Notes: generated by a model from the letters alone, not told the origin. 64,000 bases of DNA from Oscheius onirici (GCA_932521025.1 OW051473.1:10168001-10232000), one strand, 5' to 3'; numbered from the stretch's first letter, positions 36,066 through 48,382 are shown. Made by a program: numbers and translations.

Positions 36066-36659
36066 CTGGAAGAAACGATCAGACAGAAGAAGTCATCAAA
36101 GTGAGCAAAACTGATATGCGTCTTTGGAAAGAAAAAGCTGTTGAATTACTCGTAGCTAATCTGAATCGGATGCTAACGAGTTATGCGTAATACAGTGATA
36201 ATTTGTGTCCCTCTGCTGAGTAAGAACGAGTTTCACAAAAAGACTGACCAATGTCGAAAACATTGGCATAACGAGTGAGGGTAATTGTTAAAAATGTACG
36301 GCTCCTAAGGGAGCTCGTTGCTCTATGATAATGGACGGCCAGAGTTCTGGAGAGAGTATAGAGGTTGACTGTTCCAAACAAACAGACATTCCCTCTCTAT
36401 TCCTCATGGAAAACAGATTATCAACGGGGTGCGCAGAACCAGTAGACTGTTCGTAAACAACGTGACCAGGAAATTGTGGAAAGGACTTTTCTCACTGAAC
36501 AGTACGTAGAACAACTGTTAAGCTAGCCTGTTCTATATGATTGGATTTGGTCGTGCTCAATTTTTTTCTTAATTTTGAGACTAAAAAGGCGCAAGTCAAA
36601 AAGAAAATTTACTCCCCTCTTTACTTAGAACTGTGTGCAGAAACCCCAATTTTCTAGCT

Positions 36660-36965
36660 CATGCAGACATTTTTCAATTTTGTGCTGTTTAGCAAAGTTG
36701 TAGCCTAGATGAGCTCTATAGCTTTGCAGAACATTGCTAAACTCAAAAATGCTTGGATCACAGTATAGTCTTGCTCCGAAGCCACGAACTGGTTTTTCGG
36801 CCTGAAGCGCAAGAAATTTTTTTAAATGTGTTTTTCAGTATATACACAAACATTTTCAAGCCTTGCGTTGTTCTACAAACTTGCAGAGCACGACAAATGC
36901 ATCGTCTTTGCTGAACATCACAACATTGGAAAATGTGAGCGTAAGCTAGAAAACTTACGGGTTTT
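36660..36965. repeat. Diverged copy of a foldback element
   Basis: The two halves are imperfect reverse complements around a centre reading aactggtttttcggcctgaag, very like the centre aactggtttttcaacatgaag of the element at 57458-58176. Flanking blocks (cattttcaagccttgcgttg and ctttgcagaacattgctaaa) also match that element. Decayed ends. Confidence 0.6.
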
Positions 36966-37750
36966 AAATAGGGGTTAGTTTTGCGAGGGGTAGTAGAGGC
37001 TTTAAAGTTTTAGTATACATACAACAGGATACCTTCCAGAAATCGAGGCGCATTAGAAGCATTCCTGGGAAAGATGTGCGCTAAGTTTAGAATATCGCAG
37101 ATTGGCTAAATATGGCTCAACTGGAGCTTTTGGCTCCGCAATGCACTCTTACTAAAAGTGGCTAATAAGTGAACCGGGAGGAGACAAAATGAAAATGTGG
37201 AGATGGAAGAAGAAAACAAGCAGAAGTTGTTAATCATGTGTCTTTCTCCGGTCTGCGCCAAATGAGGACCCTTGGGGAACAAAAAGTGGTTCAAATGGAA
37301 CAATTGTGAAGAATTTAACAAGGAAGAGCTCTACGGTGGAAAGAGCAAACCTTGTGAACTGTATAGTTCATTTGAAAAAATCTTTCTCCTGGTTCAAGAT
37401 CTACGTCCTCTCTCTTTTGAAGGTATGCCCTTTATATTAGGGTACTCGGAAAGTATTTTGTTCTCGCCCATAACTCCTTCCAGAAAAGTCCAAATCGACT
37501 GATCTTTTTTTTTAAAATGTTGGTTACAATAAAGCCGAATCAATAGGCTATATAAGAGACCTGGATATTTTATCGTTTGGGAACAGTGAACGTTCCAAGT
37601 TTTGATCAAAACATCATTTTGCCCATAACTCCTCAGGGTTGCACCCTACAAAAAAGTTGTCAACTAGTAAAAATTGCAGCTCAATGAGACGAGTATTTTG
37701 CTTTTTTGAAAACTATTTTTGACTTTGGGATCATGTCAAAACAGCAAATG

Positions 37751-37819
37751 TCCGGATGGCGCAGTGGGTTTGGGAAATTCACGCTGGAGCGACCCGGGTT
37801 CGAGTCCGCCAAGAAGAGA
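37751..37819 (+). repeat. tRNA-like segment, left arm of foldback
   Basis: Box A TGGCGCAGTGG (37757-37767) and box B GGGTTCGAGTCC (37796-37807) match the pol III consensus with only 28 bases between them, shorter than in real tRNAs. T-rich stretches just after (ctttttgttttttt) would serve as a terminator. Probably tRNA-derived, not a working tRNA. Confidence 0.65.
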
Positions 37820-37923
37820 TCTTTTTGTTTTTTTAACTGTAGCATTCTACTGGGCTGAATATTACCCCTGCAAAATATCAGCTTAAACGGTACGGTAATT
37901 TTCGCAAAAATTCAATTTCGAGC

Positions 37924-37986
37924 CCAGCGGACTCGAACCCTGGTCGCCCCAGCGTGAATTTCCCAAACCCACTGCGCCATCCGGAC
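37924..37986 (-). repeat. tRNA-like segment, right arm of foldback
   Basis: Inverted copy of the left segment: box B complement at 37929-37940 and box A complement at 37969-37979, both intact. Confidence 0.65.
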
Positions 37987-38919
37987 ATTTTCAGTTTATT
38001 GGTGTTCCCAAAGGCGAAAATCGTTTTTCAAAAAAGCAAAACACTAGTCATTCTGAGAAAAAAATTATTGTAGTGGACAACTTTTTTGTAGGATGCAACC
38101 CTGAAGAGTTATGGGCAAAATGATGTTTTGATCAAAACTTGGAACGTTCACTGTTCTCAAACGATAAGATATCCAGGTCTCTTATATAACCTATTAATTC
38201 GGCCTCATTGAAACCTACATTTTGACAAAAAGAACAGTCGATTTGGACTTTTCTGGAAGGAGTTATGGGCGAGAACAAAATACTTTTCGAGTACCCTAAT
38301 ATGGTAACAGACGATACCATCGTTATCTTAAGATACCCTGCTATAAAGCTCATCAAAAATACCAGACAGTTCAAGGCGAAAATAATCAGGGAAGCGAAAT
38401 TCCAGATTGTTCTAGAGCTGCGTCATTTGAAGGTTTTTTCATGCTCTCTCGAACGATACACAGCTTTGGTTTCTAAACATTTCGTAGAACCTGTTAAACA
38501 AAAAGTAACCAGTGTGAATCCTCTAATTTGCTCCGAGAGCTATTCCAATGTAGATAGGAAATATTTTGTTGGCCTTTTGACCAAACTGATAACAAGCAAC
38601 TGTTTAAATTGGTAATTGTGGAAAACCCAAGAGATCACAAAGGTTTATTTACAAACTTAACTAATTTTCAAAGATACATTCCTCCAAAAGCTGCCGCGGA
38701 TTCGTTGATTTGTAGAATCTGTAGAATGAGTTTAACAAAGTGAAGTTCAGTACTTCTCTTCAAACAGTGGCACGATAGAGGTGTCCGACCACATTTCGGG
38801 ACAGCTGATTGAAATGGCGATCAGTCCGTTTCTGAAAAAAAAGCATTACATTCGAAAATCATGAGATGGAGAATTGAGACTCTAAATCGTTTTTACCAAC
38901 CTTTAGAGAGTTCCATCGC

Positions 38920-39231
38920 TCAATCATTTCCAATTTCTTGTCGGTCAATGCCAGGAAAAGTTGAAATAAGTTTCTTCCGCTGGTCACAGGCGACAGTAAG
39001 GACATCGGTAGAACTATCTAAACAAAGAAATGTTGCAGTGAAAGGAATGTTGCAGTGAACTCACAGTTTCTTCAATCGCTCAGCGAATTTCAAGGCATGT
39101 AAGACCTGAAATGATTTTTTTATTTGAAAAGGTACTTTCAGCATGACTTTCAAAAATTCGTACAGCAAGGGATATGCTGTTTTTGCACAATTAATGTGGC
39201 TTTTTTTGGCAAAATGTAAAAGTGAAATAAA
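38920..39231 (-). CDS. Helical protein fragment, unidentified, 5' exons not found
   Basis: Three exons join in frame: 39136-39231 (FISLLHFAKKSHINCAKTAY, YEFLKVMLK), 39065-39105 (VLHALKFAERLKK) and a last one from 39013 (STDVLTVACDQRKKLISTF, GIDRQEIGND, stop at 38920-38922). Splice sites are good. The predicted protein is alpha-helical. A second readable frame through the last exon (LFQLFLALTDKKLEMIERWN) continues across an intron at 38832-38900 and ends at 38760, so alternative splicing or a shifted acceptor is possible. Upstream there is no visible partner before the reticulon 3' end. Confidence 0.45.
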
Positions 39232-39727
39232 CTAGAAGTTAAAATATTTTTTAAAACTAGGCTTCAAGGAGGCTTGGCTTGTGTTACGGAACAATCGTAC
39301 CGGGATCCGGGCAAGCAGTTTTGATATTTTAAGATGGCATTGTACAGAATTATACTGATACCATGTCTTTCAGTCCACTATCCCCAAAACAACAAAAGAA
39401 ATTGGTTTCTTCAAACCATTTATATAAAAGATACACATTGTGCATTAGCTTCGGCTGGTAAGCAAACAGGCTAAAAGCATACAAGTTGTGAAAAGAATTG
39501 CCATAAATGAGGAAAGAGAGAGAGGTGCAGTTATACAAAAAAAGAGAAAATTGCAAGTCGACTTAGTATCGGGGGGAGAGCACACGCAATAGAAGCCTGA
39601 CAAGAAATGGGTTAAAAGTGTGTGGGACTGGCCCTCAATGACACGGAGCTCGGGTGGGAACCTCGGGTACAAGTTAAGGGGAAAGATTAGAATAGGCTAA
39701 CCGGCGAACGGCAATATAATATGACTA

Positions 39728-42700
39728 TTACTGATCCTTCTTCTCAGCTTCGGCGGCAGCACGTTTCAGGAAGGGAAGCTTCTCCTCAACCCTGTAAGTA
39801 CAAAATTAATGTTAATCTTTAAAGTAGGCCTACAGTTGAGTGACATTGTTGACATGTCCAGAGATGACAGCGAGCTGCTGGTCAATGGGCTCCTGGTAAG
39901 TTTCGTAGACCTTGGGGATGGTGAAGAGGCCGAGAACTGCTAAAAATGGCAGCTTTAAAGCTTATCACAAAAATACTTACTCAGGATGACAAGGGCGAAT
40001 CCAGAAAACCAGGCAGAGACGTAGGTCAGAGACCAGAGAAGGAGAACGAACTTGACAGACTCGAAAATGTTCTCAACAAAGACGAGCTTCTTGGCCTTGG
40101 TGGCGAGGCAGGTGAGGTTTTCGGCGAGGACATCAACCTGAGCGTGGACCTTCTCCTGGGGAAGGATGAGATCCTTGTTGAGGTAGTCCCTGAAATCATT
40201 TAATCTTGTCAGTTTTGACACATTTTCAGAAAACGTTATCTCTCAATGTGTGCGAGCGAACGGCTAGCGGTTCTTTTGTTCGCCGACCTAGCCGAGGATG
40301 ACCAGGGCTTTTCCGTACGCGGCGGTCAATATTGATCGGTCAAAACGTACTGGAAGGGGTTTTCTCCACCAGTCTTCTTGATCTGAGCCTCGACGGCCTT
40401 GAAGATACGGAATCCGAGAGTACCGGCAAGGACAGCCAGTCCAGAGTAGGAAAGGATGGACAGAAGAGGGTACCTAAAAGTTTGAAAATGAAAAATAGAA
40501 CAGTGAACTCACTTGGCAACAATGAAGATGGCAAGCAGACTCAAGGAGAGGGCAATAGCAGACTTCTTGGGGTCACGCCAGTAAACGAGGTCCAGCACTG
40601 AAAAATGAAGATGAATTGTGGTAAGTCTGTCGTTTCCCAACGTGTCATCACTCTCGGGAGATTATAGTTGGAAGACTAGCTTATTTTGTAGGGACAAACC
40701 TTTGCCGACAAAGTCTTCAGCCGGGACATAGGTCTGCTTTGAGACTTTTCTAAACTTGGGTTGAGCCATGACGCAGTGTACAGCCAGCAGCGAAGACGAG
40801 CCCAATGAGAATAGCCAACAATCTTAGCCCCGTTACCAGCTCTGCGTCACTGTCGGGGGCCGGGCTACAGTCATCCTGTACGCCCCGCAATCACCACTCT
40901 ATATTTTTGGGCTTTGGTCGCGTCTCCGCTCTCGGTGCACTATCTCCACCAATAAAATGTCTACAGTCTCTCCGCGAAACAATGAATAACATGCACTATC
41001 TCTGCGCGACTTTGACAACACCCTCGCCGTCCCGGCATAAAGTTTTGCAGTTCTGGCTCTACTTCCAACGCGATATCGTGCCCTGCCAATCTCGCAACAG
41101 CTATCAATCCCTTCAAGGCGAGAGAAGGGGGTTTTCTCAACTGGGTAGTAAAGATTACTACATAGATAAGAGCTGAAACTTTCAACTCATCTATTTGCAT
41201 TAGCTTTTCACGTGGATGGTCACTCTGCGCAGAGAGAGTGTGTGTATCAAAGGTCAAGATTAAGTGACCGATCTTGTATAATTTACGACCAGTGCGGAGC
41301 GAGTAGTATCTTACCTTCTTTTCTCTGCTTTATAGCTTCCTTAGAGAATGTTCCTATGGCATAGGCAGTCATCGCCACCGAGGCCACGAGCGATACCCAC
41401 AATCCGACTCGCACTATACATGACGTTAAAAAGGTGATAAGTGAGTATAGGCCTCTTCCTAAGGCACCGGCTTTACTCATTTCGCTAAAATAGGCCTATC
41501 TGACAATTAACTGAAAACGAAGAGAGAAAGAAAAAGGAAAGCTATTAAATAGAGCAGCAGATGCATGAGAATAAGCCGATAATTAAGAGGAGCCAATTGT
41601 GGAGGAGTGGAGGAGCATTCTATAAAATGACCAGTGGTCTTCTTCTCTTGGGAGGAGAGTGTGTAGTCATTATATCGATGTGGCAGCAGCTAGCCGTCAG
41701 AAGCACAGAGGATAAATGAAATTTTGGAATTTGCGCAAGAGAGAACGAAAGAGGAGAAACTTGCCATTACAAAACAACAACTACTTCGGAGGAACCTCTC
41801 AGCTGACATATAAAATCAATACCTCTGGCAAGCAACGCACCTACAAGGCTAAGCAAAATGTAAACAATTTCGAAATGCTGCCTGTTGTGGGGAGAAATTG
41901 GACATGCGCGTGATGGCTTGTTGTGTGGTCTGGAGAGCAGCGATGCGAGTAATCTATGAAATTGGCGGAGAAAATTTCAGGCAATCTTAAAAATGAGCTA
42001 GCGAACTGTATTGCGCAAGAGCACTGACGCTTAAAGGCGCCGCTAAAATGGCGCGAAAAGGCCGTTGTTTGGAGGGCCCGGGCAGATACAGATGCAAGAT
42101 GGAGTTGGCCACAATTTTAAGGAGGAAAACAACGATCAATGGCTAGAAGGCACATAGTAGATGGGGGCACATAGTGACAATTAGGTGGCGGCCAACCATA
42201 ACCACATCTGTGCCGTGTGAAACATACCAGTCAGAAACTGGGAAGGTCACGTGGAAGATGGTACACAAAATGCATTACTAGTCTCATGCATATGTTTGTT
42301 TACATTAGGCTCGAGTGAGAGAGAGCGGGTTGGAGTAAAACGTCGTAGTATTGAATTAACGAGCAGTAGGAGCAAGACGGGAAATAGGAGCGAGGCTTAT
42401 CCTCTCCTGCCTCGTCCTCTCGCAAATGGGCAGCTGACCGGCACACACGTGACATTAAAGAATGGAATAGCTAATTACCCTCTCACCAACCAGGTGGGCA
42501 TCATGCGGTAAACAGGACTTCGTACTTCTTAAATATCTAGAACCTGGACTGATAAACATGTAATTTTGGTCAGCAGAGTCGCAAAAAAGAGAAAGAGCCG
42601 CTCCTATAGAATGGGCCGCATGACACAGTAGAATTTATAAGTGGGATTGAAACGGGGGAAAGCAGAGACGTTGTTAAGCGCACTGCCCAGAAGTAACGAC

Positions 42701-45700
42701 AAGAGCCATCATCAATTGAGAGAGTTGCGCGAGATGAAGACAACAGGGCTCTTTGGAAAACGTTGCAGGAAGGCGGAGTGAGGGTAAGACCACACACGCA
42801 TTGCGGCTATCCGGATGATTTCTCCTTCCACTGGGCCCCCACGACCACCACCCCGTCATATCGATCCCGAACCACCCAATTCAGAGCTCTGTGAGAACAA
42901 TATTCCTCGCTGTCCCTTGCCTCTCTGGACTCTCGTTGATTAGCATACAACTGGCCGTTGCGCGCTCATGTGACCCCGCAGGCTATTTGGGGCGGTTGCT
43001 TGGCTCGCTGCCAATTGCAAACCAGCCCAAAGACAACATGGGAGTACTCACACGAGGGAGACGGCGCTAGAATAGAATTCAATGGCAGCGCGCGTTGCGT
43101 CTTCCCCCGAAAGTGATACGTTTACTCTCTCAAAGGATGCTGAAACTTACGGCAGGGATCCACTTTCTTGAAGTCAAACCACGGATCGGCATGACCAGGG
43201 CTGTGCTTGAGGATGGAGTGATGGGAATCGGCTGAAATACCTTTAAGTTCAGACTACTCTTTAAAACAAACCGTGCGAATGGGTAGCATGTCCGTGTCCA
43301 AGATTAACCAACGATGGCTTAAAGTCCTCTTCGCTGATATCCTTTGGAGGAGTTGGAGGACGAGGCTCACTCTCGAATCCACTGAAAAAATGGCATTAGA
43401 TTTTTAAATTTCCCGCTTACTGATGCCTGTGTCCAAAGTCGGGAACGACGGGGGCTGAAAAATCTTCCAAGAGTTCTTCCTCTTCCTGCTGATCAGGAAT
43501 TGTAAGAGGACCATGTCTCTGGTGGGGAATCTCCTCGGGCTCCGGAGTGCGACGGAAATCTGGCTCCGGCTCGTCGTCAGACTCCTTGTGATGCTGCTTA
43601 ACAACTTCTTGGAAGTCATCATTCTCGTTCATAGAGTCCAGAACATCGTCAACCTGAAAAGAGTGTTTTACATTTGAGTAAACAATTCTTACCTCATTGT
43701 GAACAGTGTTGATCTGATGCTGAACTTCTTCGGTAAAGTCCGGAGCATGCAGCTCTCCAAAGATGGGCTCTTTGTGCTCCTCGTGATGAATTTTGTCACC
43801 GGCTTCCTGAACTGCCTCGTCAACCAATTCTTTGGCCTGCTGTCCAAAGTCCAAAAGCTAAAAGTTTGGTTAAAAAGCCAAAAGAATCATGTTGTACATC
43901 GTCGGAATAGCTGGGATGGTGCAGTTCGGGAACGTGATGATGGACAGGCTCGGGATGATGTCCCTCAAAGTGAGGCTCAGGTAGTTGGTGAGACACAGGT
44001 TCAGGAACAAAAGGGGATTCTTCACGAGGGATAAAGGGTTCTGAAGACACAATTTTTTACAATTTCCTTTTTGCCTTTTTACCATGATGCGCTCGGGTGT
44101 AGTCAAGTTCATGGACAGGAGAATCGCTTCGCGGAATATCAATCAAATCACCGGCATCCTGAGGGACGCGGTGGTGATCCTGATGATGCTGCATTTGTTC
44201 CATGTTGAAAGAGTCGGAATGCTGAATAATGGCCGTATCGAAAGAACTTTAGCGGCACTGATATTATTGAGCACATGCCTCGTTCAGTTGTTTGTTTTGA
44301 GAGAGAAGAACACCCCAGAAGAAGTGTCGAAATGGATTATTTTCGGTCTAGTTAACAAAAGAATGTTGTCATATCATGACGCGTGCTCAAGGACACTTGA
44401 GAAGAAATTAACTACAACTAAAAAGATGCCGCGAAAAAGAGTGGTGGCAAGAACGACAATTGGTGTCAAAAAGTCGTCCTCGATGTACTGGGGACAATTG
44501 TTGCTGCGGGCCTCCATTTGAACGTAAGAGACACCTGTTGTGAAATTTGTTGATTCATGGCCTACAACACAAATTTGCGGGGAGGAAAAGGACAGGGAGA
44601 AAAATAGAGAAATCGGTTAACGTGTTTACCTGCTAGACAGACAGACTCTATTGTGTAACTGGCAGAACCACAGAGTATATGAAAGGGGGAGGAGGAGAAG
44701 GTTTCAAAATATCAATGGACTGTGATCATGCGCAAACATGCAACAACTTTTGAGAACAACAAAAATGCATGCCTTATCTGTTTCCTCCTGCGGTTCCACA
44801 ACATGTTCGGGATAGTGGTCGTGTTGGTGATGATCATGATGTCCTTGATCGTGAGCGTGGTGGTCATGGTGTTCGTGATTTTCGTTATGGGGCTCATGGT
44901 GTACATAATGTGGTTCATGAAGTGGAACACAGTTGTCATGTTGCTCATGCTCCTTATGATGACCGTGAGGTTCATGTTGGTGTGTGTGACTCTCCGGAAC
45001 TAGTTGTGGATCCTGTTGTTGAGCGTGACTCTCAGGAACTTCATGATGGTGAGGCTCGTACTGATGACCATGCTGAACATGTTCCTGTTCTTTGTGCGAC
45101 TCGTGAATCAGCTCAGGACTAGCTTCTTTAACCCTGGGAACAGGAGAAGGCGGCTCCTCCACTGACTGATGCCTAGGTGAGATCTCATCATCCAAATTAG
45201 AGGGATAGGGCTTGTCAATTTCGGCAGGAATGCGTCTCAAGAGCTCGACACCGGGAAGTTCTTCCATAGTCTTGTGTGGAATTATGACAAAGTCGTCTTC
45301 CTAAAAAGCACAATCACGACAAATGTGCAGGCAACGTGTGAGATGAAGAGAGACAGAAGAATGTGGCCAAAAAGCTATACGGGGCTGTGCACACAGGCAA
45401 TATAAAGAGGCATGAGTCGGACCATTAAATTAGTCATAGACGGACACGGGAGAAGACAAAAACTAAAGACATGAAATGAATTGAAGACAATGAAAGGGAA
45501 AGACACTGTTTTGGTCATGGCCGGCAGTTTCGGGCAATAAAGCAATGTCAATCGTCCGTTCGAAACGAACACTGACACTAACTGATGAAAAAGCTTTCCA
45601 ACTGAACAAACGGACAGTTTCACAATGGCGATGACTAAATTGGGTGTGCTGCGATTGTCTGGGACACTGTTTAAAGTGCATTTTTCTGCCGGACAAGAGA

Positions 45701-46215
45701 GGTAAACATGGTGTTGCAGAGGTGAAAGAGGAACGGCCTCTACCTGGTCTAGAGGCGTTAATGACCTTCCCTATTGTTTTAAAGCAAACGATATTTGCCA
45801 GGCCGTATAACATCCGTTAATAATGTGCCAGCAGGCAATAATCCCCCGCAATCTAAACACCTTTTGGCCCGGAATTGACTCCATAAAAGAAGCTAGGGTA
45901 GACGTAGGTTCAGAAAGACCATTGATAAAACGTACATGATTGTCGGGATCGTCCGGTAGCTGGCCAAAAATAGACTGCTGCATCTGTTGAGCAAAATTAT
46001 GACCGTATTCCTCCAAAACATCGTGGTCAACTTTCTCAAAGCCGCTCGAATCTACAGAGCCTTCAGTAGAAGCTGTGCCCTGATGAGATTGACCAGCATT
46101 CTCCTGAAATGATTAAAGTTTGAGAAAAAAACTCTATTTTTACCGGGAGAGTCTTGAAAGGGTCGTCGGAGCCGGCAGGCGGTGCATTAGGGGAAAGATC
46201 TGAGGGCGAGTCCAT
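39728..46215 (-). CDS. ret-1: Reticulon, long isoform
   Basis: Reticulons shape tubular ER with two long membrane hairpins in the reticulon homology domain. That domain is encoded by 40513-40597 (LDLVYWRDPKKSAIALSLSL), 40351-40473, 39981-40189 (VENIFESVKFVLLLWSLTYV), 39834-39939 (LFTIPKVYETYQEPIDQQL) and 39728-39791, ending KRAAAEAEKKDQ, a dilysine-like tail. The long N-terminus starts at 46215 (MDSPSDLSPNAPPAGSDD) and uses 46144-46215, 45936-46103, about 44773-45300, 44083-44221, 43898-44040, 43693-43857, 43421-43653, 43272-43381 and 43151-43231, all in compatible phase with 40597. It is acidic and extremely His-rich in 44773-45300. The donor of that exon is unclear: GC-AG after GATAAG or GT slightly downstream. 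Shorter isoforms start at 40769 and 41480. Confidence 0.9.
40700..40769 (-). CDS. ret-1: Reticulon alternative first exon (short isoform)
   Basis: Starts MAQPKFRKVSKQTYVPAED and ends in phase 1 at a GT donor (40699), the phase required by the reticulon-domain exon ending at 40597. Gives an isoform that is little more than the membrane domain. Confidence 0.8.
41315..41480 (-). CDS. ret-1: Reticulon alternative first exon with its own transmembrane segment
   Basis: A 55-residue exon beginning MSKAGALGRGLYSLITFL, with one long hydrophobic stretch to about residue 46 (VRVGLWVSLVASVAMTAYAI) and a basic end (EAIKQRKE). It ends in phase 1 at a good donor, matching the exon at 40597. The product would carry an extra N-terminal membrane segment before the reticulon domain. 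Joining to the reticulon exons is inferred from phase and position. Confidence 0.6.
41481..43150. other. Intron between reticulon alternative starts
   Basis: No exon could be supported in this 1.7 kb. It presumably contains the promoters of the two short isoforms. Confidence 0.5.
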
Positions 46216-48134
46216 AGTACTCAGTGGATCACCCTTAAAGTTTTACCGGCTAGACATAAGAGTTAGAGAGAAAGATGGCGCAAAGTGTTTACAAACAGGT
46301 TGAAAATAGAAGTCAAGAGGTCACGTGGGTGCCGTGGAAGACCCCCTCATTGCCTCTTCTCTGGAAGCAAGACCAACATTCAGCGGACGAGAGAGAAAGA
46401 GAGTAGTCAACAAACACGCAGCTGTTACGGGACGAAAGATGATAACCTGTCGGCACACGTGAGCCACAAAAACCTGAAGGCTTTTTGAAAAAATCAGTTT
46501 CGAAATATTTGAATCTCGTGGATGTCTTTGATGTCAATAACAGCTGCAAAGCAATATTTACGCAAGATATCTTCAGACCGGAGGATTTTTCGGCGGAAAT
46601 GTGGAGAGGCAAATGTTACGACAGATATGATAAGTGTCATGATGAGAGGAAAAAAGCTGGGTCAGTGATAATTTTTGAGAAAAATGCCGGATCGTAAACA
46701 GGAAAAAGCAAAGTGACATGTGCCTAAACGCTTGTTGGCCGCTTACTCGAATTTGCAGCTGGTCTATGTGACGGAGAGGGAAACGAACGCCCCTGGGTCA
46801 TTTCGCAACCTAGGTCTATTTATTTGTCTAGTCCTGAATTCGAAACTTGTAGAAAGAGACAAAAAAGCGTGACCCTATCAAAAACATATCCCCCAGGCAA
46901 AGACTAACCAAACAAAAAGTTATCAATTGGCGCGAAAAATGCCGGACTTGAGCTATTATCACGAGAAGAGGACTGGCCATCAGCTGTTGGCGCTGATATG
47001 ACTGTGTAATGGAAATCAATCAAGACTCCACGTGCGGCAAAAAAGTTTGAAACATTGATCAATTGTCACGAGAGGAGGATCGCGTGGCAACTAATGTGGG
47101 AGACTCTTCGATGAGATTGATAAAGTTATACACGGTCACGGGTGATCCTATTGAGCTGCCTTCCAGTCTAAAACAAACCTCCAAATATAGTAAAAGAACG
47201 GAGCGCCTCGAGCCTCCAGAGCGGGCGGTCACCGAATCGATCGCCTTTACTGGACAGACGAGGGTGAGGCCTTTTGGTCTGGCTAGGGAAACCGAGCGGG
47301 AATAATTAAAAGACCCGTATGTGGCCAGAATGAGGATGCATAGTCAATTGACAAGGTGTTCTCACTTTTTTCATAGAAAAAAGTTGTCGAATCGTCTTTA
47401 CCCCTTTGGCTCAACAAGATCAATTACATTAAGGATTCGCCTCCGGTTTAATTTGGCCTCCATGCCATTATCCGTCGTCTGGCTAAAAGACAACCGGAAA
47501 TTGAAAAGGGGACCGGCGAATCTGAGAAAAAAAAGTATATCAAAAGTGGACGCTATCAGTCGAGAGGCCAAACAAGAACATTTTGCTCGTACTCAAGGGG
47601 GTTATATACACGAGATATAAATCTGATTCAGCAGATGTATGCATCTGAAAGTTATTGTCTCAAACCCAGTCCTTCTTTCTGAAACCATTCTCATCTTGCA
47701 ACCGAAGAGCACAATATGATTTCCAAATTTGCGCTTACGTTGCCATTGGAGATGTCTATGTTGTTATGCGCTCGTAATGGAGGCCTAATTATCCTCCGCA
47801 TGGCCATTGCAACCAGTCGCAGAGGGAGCCACACACTGAACACTTAGGGGAGCCGAACGCAGTCTGCAGTTTCCGCACCAAATCGCATGAATCGGCGTCA
47901 AGTGTGTAAGAGGGGATAGGAAAAGGCCCTAATGACCGGAATCACAGATATTTCATTCATCTCCGGTATAGTACATAAACACTTTAAAAAGCAGAGTTAT
48001 ATTTTTCAAGCCTGACCATGATACGCCACGTTCTTTTCCAGCCTGTTCAGCAAATGTTAAGTCAGTCCCGCGAAAATGAATCATACTGCTCAACATCGGA
48101 AAAGTTTAAAAGGGAGAAAAGAGAAGAAGGTTCA
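46216..48134. other. Intergenic upstream of the reticulon long isoform
   Basis: About 1.9 kb without exons I can support; likely promoter sequence for divergent genes. A plus-strand open frame at 47063 to 47305 lacks splice partners and any recognisable domain. Confidence 0.45.
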
Positions 48135-48382
48135 ATGAAGACTATCGACATCCTGGTAACATGATCCCTGTGTAAAATTTCGATTTTTAGTTTGCTTCTC
48201 TTTTGTTGGCAGCTGCCATCACCGCCCAAGATATGATGGAACATTGTGTCTTCGACAGGGACTGTCCAGGAGACTTGGGTCTTTGTCACAATGCTGCCTG
48301 TATTTATCCGAACGTCGAGCCGGCCCATCATCGTGGTTGGATGCATCGGCTAACATTTGATGAGCCCATAACTAGAAAATGA
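48135..48382 (+). CDS. Small secreted cysteine-containing protein 1
   Basis: Two exons, 48135-48155 and 48191-48382. The seven-residue first exon (MKTIDIL) plus FASLLLAAAITAQ forms a signal peptide split by a 35-base intron. The mature part is about 50 residues with four cysteines: HCVFDRDCPGDLGLCHNAAC, then a His-containing tail (PAHHRGWMHRLTF). The cysteine spacing C-x5-DCP-x5-C-x4-C is shared with the next gene. Function unknown. Confidence 0.75.

Larger units (their letters stand above)
37434..38302. mobile_element. Long foldback element with tRNA-like sequence in each arm
   Basis: Outer ends atattagggtactcggaaag (37434) and ctttt-cgagtaccctaatat (to 38302) are inverted copies. Inside, both arms continue almost colinearly: ccataactccttccagaaaa, aacgttccaagttttgatca, cataactc-t-cagggttgca. 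About 400 bases per arm are separated by about 110 bases of single-copy sequence. Each arm carries a tRNA-like segment. Arms differ by small indels and substitutions, so the element is not brand new. No coding capacity, so it would be non-autonomous. Confidence 0.8.

Noticed and set aside
37751-37819. Functional tRNA gene
   Set aside because: Box A and box B are far too close and no cloverleaf with a proper acceptor stem and anticodon loop can be drawn.
44722-45122. Long plus-strand open frames opposite the His-rich reticulon exon
   Set aside because: They are antisense shadows of CAT/CAC-rich codons (read as Met/Val-rich), with no splice signals or start context.
47063-47305. Plus-strand open frame of 80 codons as a gene
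   Set aside because: No signal peptide, domain or splice partners; it lies in probable promoter sequence between divergent genes.
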